The notes beneath the pieces are model-generated. The model ran no database searches, was not told the DNA's origin, and was given only the letters and a program-made list of their open reading frames with translations. From NCBI GenBank assembly GCA_946482655.1, contig CAMLSA010000013.1, positions 1 through 44,476 on the forward strand: DNA of 44,476 bases, written 5' to 3'. Positions 40,552 to 44,476 of the stretch are shown here, piece after piece. The translations under genes and the position numbers were made by a program. The DNA is from an uncultured Sphingomonas sp. (GTDB lineage: Bacteria > Pseudomonadota > Alphaproteobacteria > Sphingomonadales > Sphingomonadaceae). Position 1 is the stretch's first letter. Each line of letters starts with the position of its first letter.

Positions 40552-41622
40552 TCAGGCGGCCGGCCGGCTCGGCCCGTGCCGGTTCATCCAGCGTTGCGCG
40601 GGCAGCTCGAAGCCGTGGTAGAACAGCGCCGACGCCACCAGCACCAGCAGCAGGAACAGCCCGAGCAAGGGCAGCGACACGTCCTTCGGATCGCTGACGA
40701 AGACAATCTTGAACAATATGAACAGCAGCGCATGGACCATATAGGTCGCGTAGCTGATCTCGCCGAGCCAATGGAGGACGCGGCCCTTCAACGGGCTGGG
40801 CTTGTCGGCCGTCAGCGCGAGCAGCAGAATCAGGCTGACGAATGTGAAGGGCAGCACGAGCGTCTCGGGCGCTCCCGCGCGGTAGCCGATCAGGCCGGCA
40901 ATGGCACATCCGGCGGCGATCAGCGCCGGCTGGCCCGGCGTCTCGCGCCAGCGCAGCCACAGGGCCGCGGCGATCGTTCCCATCGCGAACTGGAGCAGGC
41001 AGCGCTGCAGGCCGAATTGTGGGATGTCGTTGCCGAGCAGCTGCCTGCCAAACGCGCTGAACAGCCCGAACAGCGTGAGCATCAGCAGCGCCAGGATGGC
41101 GACCAGCACCACGCTGGGCAGACGGCGCCAGTCGATGCTCGTCACGAGCAACGGAAACAGCAGATAGGCGGCGAATTCGGTGCTGATCGACCAGGAGGGA
41201 ACGTTCCAGCCGAGCTTGTCCAGGAAGCCCCAATTCTGCAGCAGCAGCAGGTGGAAGGGCAGCTCGTTCCAGCGCATATCGGATGGCGTGCCGCGCCCGG
41301 TCTCCACGCTGACGATCGCGAAGGCGATCGCGAAGGCGAGCATCAACAGGTGGAGCGGATAGATGCGCGCGATCCGCCGCCACAGGAAATGCGGTACGCC
41401 GCGCCAGCGATGCCCGCGCAGCTGGTCGCCATAGTTGAGCCAGATCACGAAGCCCGACAGCACGAAGAAGAAGTCGACCGCGAGATAGCCCCTGGCCAGG
41501 AAATCGATCATCCCCGCGGGCAGCCGCGCACCAGCGCTTTCGCGGATATGGTAGAGCACGACATACCAGGCCGCGATTCCGCGCACCGAGGTGAGCGGCC
41601 GTAATTCGTGCCGGACCTGCAA
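40552..41622 (-). CDS. Acyltransferase 3 family membrane protein (OafA/YrhL-like)
   Basis: A 356-residue membrane protein with about ten spans. The start ELRPLTSVRGIAAWYVVLYH carries the conserved Arg-x10-His acyltransferase signature, followed by GYLAVDFFFVLSGFVIWLNY, then ISTEFAAYLLFPLL and later LGEISYATYMVHALLF. Members O-acetylate polysaccharides, lipids or antibiotics. The start must be TTG at 41622, because an in-frame stop lies two codons upstream and the next Met comes after the conserved motif; GGGGGTTGGG upstream may serve as a weak ribosome site. No polysaccharide gene cluster is adjacent, so the acceptor is unknown. Confidence 0.88.
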   Translation of the reverse strand: MQVRHELRPLTSVRGIAAWYVVLYHIRESAGARLPAGMIDFLARGYLAVDFFFVLSGFVIWLNYGDQLRGHRWRGVPHFLWRRIARIYPLHLLMLAFAIAFAIVSVETGRGTPSDMRWNELPFHLLLLQNWGFLDKLGWNVPSWSISTEFAAYLLFPLLVTSIDWRRLPSVVLVAILALLMLTLFGLFSAFGRQLLGNDIPQFGLQRCLLQFAMGTIAAALWLRWRETPGQPALIAAGCAIAGLIGYRAGAPETLVLPFTFVSLILLLALTADKPSPLKGRVLHWLGEISYATYMVHALLFILFKIVFVSDPKDVSLPLLGLFLLLVLVASALFYHGFELPAQRWMNRHGPSRPAA

Positions 41623-41645
41623 GCTCTACCCAACCCCCGTCACCC

Positions 41646-41659
41646 CCAGCGAAGGCTGG
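41646..41659. repeat. REP-like palindrome
   Basis: CCAGC-GAAG-GCTGG lies in the spacer between the acyltransferase and the Atm1-like exporter, within CGTCACCCC... (41638 onward). Sequences of the form CGTCATCCC-x-GCGAAGGC are a frequent intergenic repeat in sphingomonads, and this looks like a divergent copy. Only one clear copy is in the window, so the assignment is from memory of other genomes. Confidence 0.4.
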
Positions 41660-41720
41660 AGCGCATGGCTGTATTCACCACAGATGGCGGTTCGCGTGAA
41701 GTCCTCCTTGCGTAGAGAGC

Positions 41721-43535
41721 TTAAGCCGCCTCGCGCTCTTCCTGTTCGCTCGCCTGCCGCATCCACATCTCGGCGTAGAGCCCGTCGCGCGCGAGCAGCT
41801 CGGCGTGACTGCCGCGCTCGGCCACCCGGCCCGCCTCCAGCACGACGATCTCGTCGGCGTGGACGATAGTCGAGAGGCGATGGGCGATGACGATCGTCGT
41901 GCGGCCCTGCTCTACCCCGCGCAGGGTGGTCTGGATCTCGGCCTCGGTGCGGCTGTCGAGCGCGCTGGTCGCTTCGTCGAGGATCAGCAGCGGCGGATTC
42001 TTGAGCAGGGTGCGCGCGATGGCGACGCGTTGCTTCTCGCCGCCCGACAATTTGAGACCGCGTTCGCCGACCTTGGTCCTGTATCCCTGGGGCAGCGACA
42101 GGATGAAGTCATGGATCGCCGCGCCCCGCGCCGCCTCCTCGATCTCTTCCTGGGTCGCTCCGTCGCGGCCATAGCCGATATTGTAACCGATCGTGTCGTT
42201 GAACAGCACCGTGTCCTGGGGGACGATGCCGATCGCGCGCCGCAACGACGCTTGCGTGACCTTGGCGATATCCTGGCCGTCGATCGTCACGCGGCCGCCC
42301 GAAATGTCGTAGAAGCGATAGAGTATCCGCGCGAGCGTGGATTTGCCGGCGCCCGAGGGCCCCACCACCGCGAGCGTTCCGCCGGGCAGGATGGTCAGGT
42401 CGATCCCCTTGAGGATGTCGCGCTCGGCTTCGTAGGAAAAGTAGACATCCTCGAACTCGACCATTCCGCCCGAGACCTTGAGCGGTACCGCGTCGGGAGC
42501 GTCGACCACCTCGGCCGGCGTGTCGATCAGCTTGAACATCGCCTCCATGTCGATCAGTCCCTGGCGGATTTCGCGATAGACCATGCCCAGCATGTCGAGC
42601 GGACGGAAAAGCTGGCTCAGCATCGTGTTCACGAACACCACGTCGCCGGGCGAGAACCAGCCCTTGCTCCAGCCGTAGACGCTATAGCCCATCGCGCCCG
42701 CCATCATCAGATTGGTAATCAGCGACTGACCGATGTTGAGCGCGGCGAGCGAGCCCTCGTTCTTGGTCGCGGCGCGCGCATAGTCGGCGACGGCCTTTCC
42801 GTAGTTCTCGGTCTCCCGCTGCTCCGCATTGAAATATTTCACCGTCTCGTAGTTGAGCAGCGCGTCGACCGCGCGGGCGGAGGCGCGGGTATCGTGCTCG
42901 ACCATTTCGCGGCGCATCCTGGTCCGCCATTCTGTGACCTTCCGGGTGAAGATGATGTAGGCGGCGATCGCGAGCATCGTCGCCGTCACCAGCCCGACAC
43001 CGAATTTGTAGAGGAAGATCAGGCAGACCGCGGTAAGCTCGAACAGGGTCGGGCCGATGTTGAACAGCAGGAAGTAGAGCATCGTGTCGATACTCTTGGT
43101 GCCGCGCTCGACGATCTTGGTGAGCGCGCCGGTGCGCCGTTCGAGATGGAAGCGCAGCGACAGCCGGTGGAGCTGGCTGAACACCTCGAGCGACAGCCGC
43201 CGCGCCGCATCCTGGCCAACCAGCTCGAAAATGGCGTTGCGCAGATTGTCGAAGAGCACGCCTCCGAATCGCGCTCCCGCATAAGCGACGACCAGCGCAA
43301 TGGCGATCACCACCCCCGGCTCCAGGCCAGGCGCCATCCGGTCGATCGCCGCCTTGTAGGCGAACGGCATCAGCAGCACGACGCATTTGGAGCCGAGCAC
43401 CATCATCATCGCGATCACCACGCGGGTGCGCAGCGCGGGCTCTCCCTTCGGCCAGAGATAGGGCAGGAAACGGCGCAGCGTGGCCCAGCCATGTTCGGGA
43501 TTGGCGAAGGTGGAGGGGTGGGTCTCGGGCGGCAT
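41721..43535 (-). CDS. Atm1-type ABC exporter (HMT1/NaAtm1 family)
   Basis: A 604-residue half-transporter: six-span permease domain (about 20-330) followed by an ATPase domain (about 355-600). Walker A is VVGPSGAGKST, the signature is LKLSGGEKQRVAIAR, and Walker B is LLILDEATSALD. The permease keeps segments seen in Novosphingobium NaAtm1: FDNLRNAIFELVGQDAARRL, IERGTKSIDTMLYFLLFNIG-type sequence and TVKYFNAEQRETENYG. NaAtm1 exports glutathione derivatives and metal-glutathione complexes; mitochondrial Atm1 serves cytosolic Fe-S assembly. The ATG at 43535 matches the NaAtm1 N-terminus (MPPET); 43553 would add six residues. Precise substrate here is inferred. Confidence 0.93.
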   Translation of the reverse strand: MPPETHPSTFANPEHGWATLRRFLPYLWPKGEPALRTRVVIAMMMVLGSKCVVLLMPFAYKAAIDRMAPGLEPGVVIAIALVVAYAGARFGGVLFDNLRNAIFELVGQDAARRLSLEVFSQLHRLSLRFHLERRTGALTKIVERGTKSIDTMLYFLLFNIGPTLFELTAVCLIFLYKFGVGLVTATMLAIAAYIIFTRKVTEWRTRMRREMVEHDTRASARAVDALLNYETVKYFNAEQRETENYGKAVADYARAATKNEGSLAALNIGQSLITNLMMAGAMGYSVYGWSKGWFSPGDVVFVNTMLSQLFRPLDMLGMVYREIRQGLIDMEAMFKLIDTPAEVVDAPDAVPLKVSGGMVEFEDVYFSYEAERDILKGIDLTILPGGTLAVVGPSGAGKSTLARILYRFYDISGGRVTIDGQDIAKVTQASLRRAIGIVPQDTVLFNDTIGYNIGYGRDGATQEEIEEAARGAAIHDFILSLPQGYRTKVGERGLKLSGGEKQRVAIARTLLKNPPLLILDEATSALDSRTEAEIQTTLRGVEQGRTTIVIAHRLSTIVHADEIVVLEAGRVAERGSHAELLARDGLYAEMWMRQASEQEEREAA

Positions 43536-43617
43536 TGCCGCGAAGATAGGCACGCAACGTCGCCAGGGGAAGATCGGAGACCGGAAAGCTGGGGATGCCT
43601 TCGGAACCTCGTGGCAG

Positions 43618-43857
43618 CTAGATGGGCACCTTGAGCTTCAGTTTCGCGCCCCGGAGCCGGATCTGCGCGCCGTCGGCCACGTCGGACAGATCCAGGGCGA
43701 CGGGGCGGGTGTCCAATTCCTTGTCCGCATATACCTCGGATTCGTCCTCTTCGATGATCGGTTTCACCTCCTGGATCGGTCCGACCAGTCCTTCACTCCG
43801 GGGAGCGGGCTGCGCCGCCACAAGGGCTGCGGCGGATAGCATGATGAACGCGTGCAC
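43618..43857 (-). CDS. Small secreted protein, function unknown
   Basis: A 79-residue protein. Reading from GTG at 43857 gives a short signal peptide (MHAFIMLSAAALVAAQPAP, likely cut after the Ala pair) and an acidic mature part (IIEEDESEVYADKELDTRPV) ending ALDLSDVADGAQIRLRGAKL and a basic tail KLKVPI. AGGA lies eight bases before the GTG, and a stronger GGAGGGAG a little further up. The ATG at 43926 would begin with unrelated residues; the internal ATG at 43842 leaves a shortened signal peptide. No family recognised. It stands between the Atm1-type gene and the NpdG-like gene. Confidence 0.6.
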   Translation of the reverse strand: MHAFIMLSAAALVAAQPAPRSEGLVGPIQEVKPIIEEDESEVYADKELDTRPVALDLSDVADGAQIRLRGAKLKLKVPI

Positions 43858-44187
43858 AACAGAAATCCTGTTCTCCCTCCGCTGATCCAATGGCCTTGGT
43901 GTGCCGCGCGTTCCATGGACGGGCAATCATATCGGATCGACCTGGTGAATCCCGCGCCGGAACGAGTATTCTGGTGGCTTGCACCGCGTCAAATCCGGCT
44001 CGCGCCCGAAGCGAACGTCGACACTCTGAGGTGGAGCGCGACACCCCGCCGAATATCACAATCCGCCAATCCTTTTGTGGAGCAGCGCCCGTCGTGCGCC
44101 TGTGGTCGATCGAACGACCGTGCCGCGAGGTCGTCGCGTCGCCCGTGCCGGTGGTCACAGTAAGGCGCTGACCGCGCCCATCGACGT
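43858..44187. other. Spacer without a supported gene
   Basis: About 330 bases between the small secreted protein and the NpdG-like reductase, both on the minus strand. ORFs on the plus strand (for example from 43852, 103 codons) are Arg/Ser-rich, lack ribosome sites and look like composition artefacts. The spacer probably contains the promoter of the secreted protein, but no clear elements were found. No tRNA-like fold seen. Confidence 0.4.
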
Positions 44188-44476
44188 TCAGACGGGCGGG
44201 ACGAGCTTGCCGGTGATGCGGATGCCGGCACCGTCGACCTGATAGGTCTTGTTGAGGAAAATCAGCACCGAGGTCAGTGCCTCGGCCGCCGCCGAATTGA
44301 CCAGCGCGCCGCCGTGGATGCCGCGCAGGCCCATCAGCTCCGACAGCTCCACCACGACCTGCCGGTCGGCTTTGACGTCCCCGAAGACGAGGACGTCGCA
44401 TTCCACATCCATGTCGGTGATCAGCTTATGCGCGGCGACGCTGTGGAAGGCGGAGGTCACGCGGACATCGTCGCCC
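44188..44476 (-). CDS. NADPH-dependent F420 reductase-like protein (NpdG family), C-terminal part
   Basis: The last 96 residues of a gene whose start lies beyond the right edge; the frame stays open to base 44476 (GDDVRVTSAFHSVAAHKL). The sequence matches the C-terminal half of the NpdG/F420-dependent NADP reductase family: CDVLVFGDVKADRQVVVELS, then LMGLRGIHGGALVNSAAAEA, and YQVDGAGIRITGKLVPP. The nucleotide-binding GxGxxG half is off the window. Whether this organism makes F420 cannot be judged here; many proteobacterial relatives are annotated this way by similarity only and may use another flavin or substrate. Confidence 0.8.
   Translation of the reverse strand, partial: GDDVRVTSAFHSVAAHKLITDMDVECDVLVFGDVKADRQVVVELSELMGLRGIHGGALVNSAAAEALTSVLIFLNKTYQVDGAGIRITGKLVPPV

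Noticed and set aside
41621..41722. Imperfect inverted repeat AAGCTCTAC / GTAGAGAGCTT flanking about 80 bases, as a mobile-element border
   Set aside because: The arms are short and differ by two inserted bases. One lies on the acyltransferase start and the other on the exporter stop. There is no transposase or target duplication.
41805..43634. 609-codon plus-strand ORF opposite the Atm1-type exporter
   Set aside because: Composition is that of a mirror frame of a conserved gene, and no domain is recognisable.
43852..44163. 103-codon plus-strand ORF in the spacer before the NpdG-like gene
   Set aside because: No ribosome site, Arg/Ser-rich composition and no hydrophobic or domain pattern; it overlaps the start of the small secreted protein.

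Overview
The window is a GC-rich chromosomal segment from an alphaproteobacterium, most likely a member of the Sphingomonadaceae. The assignment rests on gene content: DUF2794, DUF1674 (SdhAF4), a Cbp3-type ubiquinol-cytochrome c chaperone, a CHCC zinc-finger protein of the NDUFS6 type, a mitofilin-like membrane protein behind hemCD, and an Atm1-type exporter that closely resembles the Novosphingobium protein. Genes are densely packed, and several pairs overlap by the ATGA pattern. No tRNA, rRNA, CRISPR array, insertion sequence or prophage block was seen. Most of the window is core metabolism and envelope or genome maintenance. I did not find a convincing new multi-gene system; the more unusual items are regulatory sites, small proteins and local gene order.

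Layout. 1-3.4 kb: the end of phoB, an unknown polytopic membrane protein, cysE with DUF2794, and ahpD. 3.4-8.4 kb: oxyR divergent from ahpD, an operon pgsA-moaD-moaE-ECF sigma-anti-sigma on the minus strand, and an LplT-like transporter. 8.4-13.1 kb: a 49-residue membrane protein, a basic single-span protein behind a possible general-stress (EcfG) promoter, dinB, a FrnE-type thioredoxin-fold enzyme, a two-ACT-domain regulator, a tiny ORF followed by a DEDDh exonuclease, and a small phasin-like protein. 13.1-18.1 kb: an operon htpX-rsmB-rpe-heparinase II/III-like, with SdhAF4 divergent from htpX. 18.1-25.3 kb: a minus-strand run PAS-PAS-chemoreceptor, MATE pump, hemC, hemD, mitofilin-like, divergent from tsaD-gpsA. 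25.3-28.2 kb: bamE divergent from cbp3-yceD, then nhaA. 28.2-31.7 kb: nadB coupled to an orphan ABC ATPase, and a SPOR lipoprotein. 31.8-35.5 kb: CHCC zinc finger, tldD, a patatin-like lipase, DUF924, and an M15 peptidase. 35.6-37.5 kb: glnK-amtB behind a near-perfect sigma-54 promoter and followed by three hairpins. 37.5-44.5 kb: an EEP-fold nuclease/phosphatase, DUF442, recQ, an acyltransferase, an Atm1-type exporter, a small secreted protein, and the end of an NpdG-like reductase.

Functional themes. Several genes serve oxidative-stress and redox control (oxyR/ahpD, FrnE-like, Atm1-like). Others serve respiratory-complex assembly (SdhAF4, Cbp3, CHCC zinc finger), heme synthesis (hemCD), nitrogen sensing (glnK-amtB), molybdopterin synthesis (moaDE), and envelope upkeep (bamE, htpX, pgsA, lplT-like, patatin, SPOR). 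All functional statements come from reading the translations. No database search was run.
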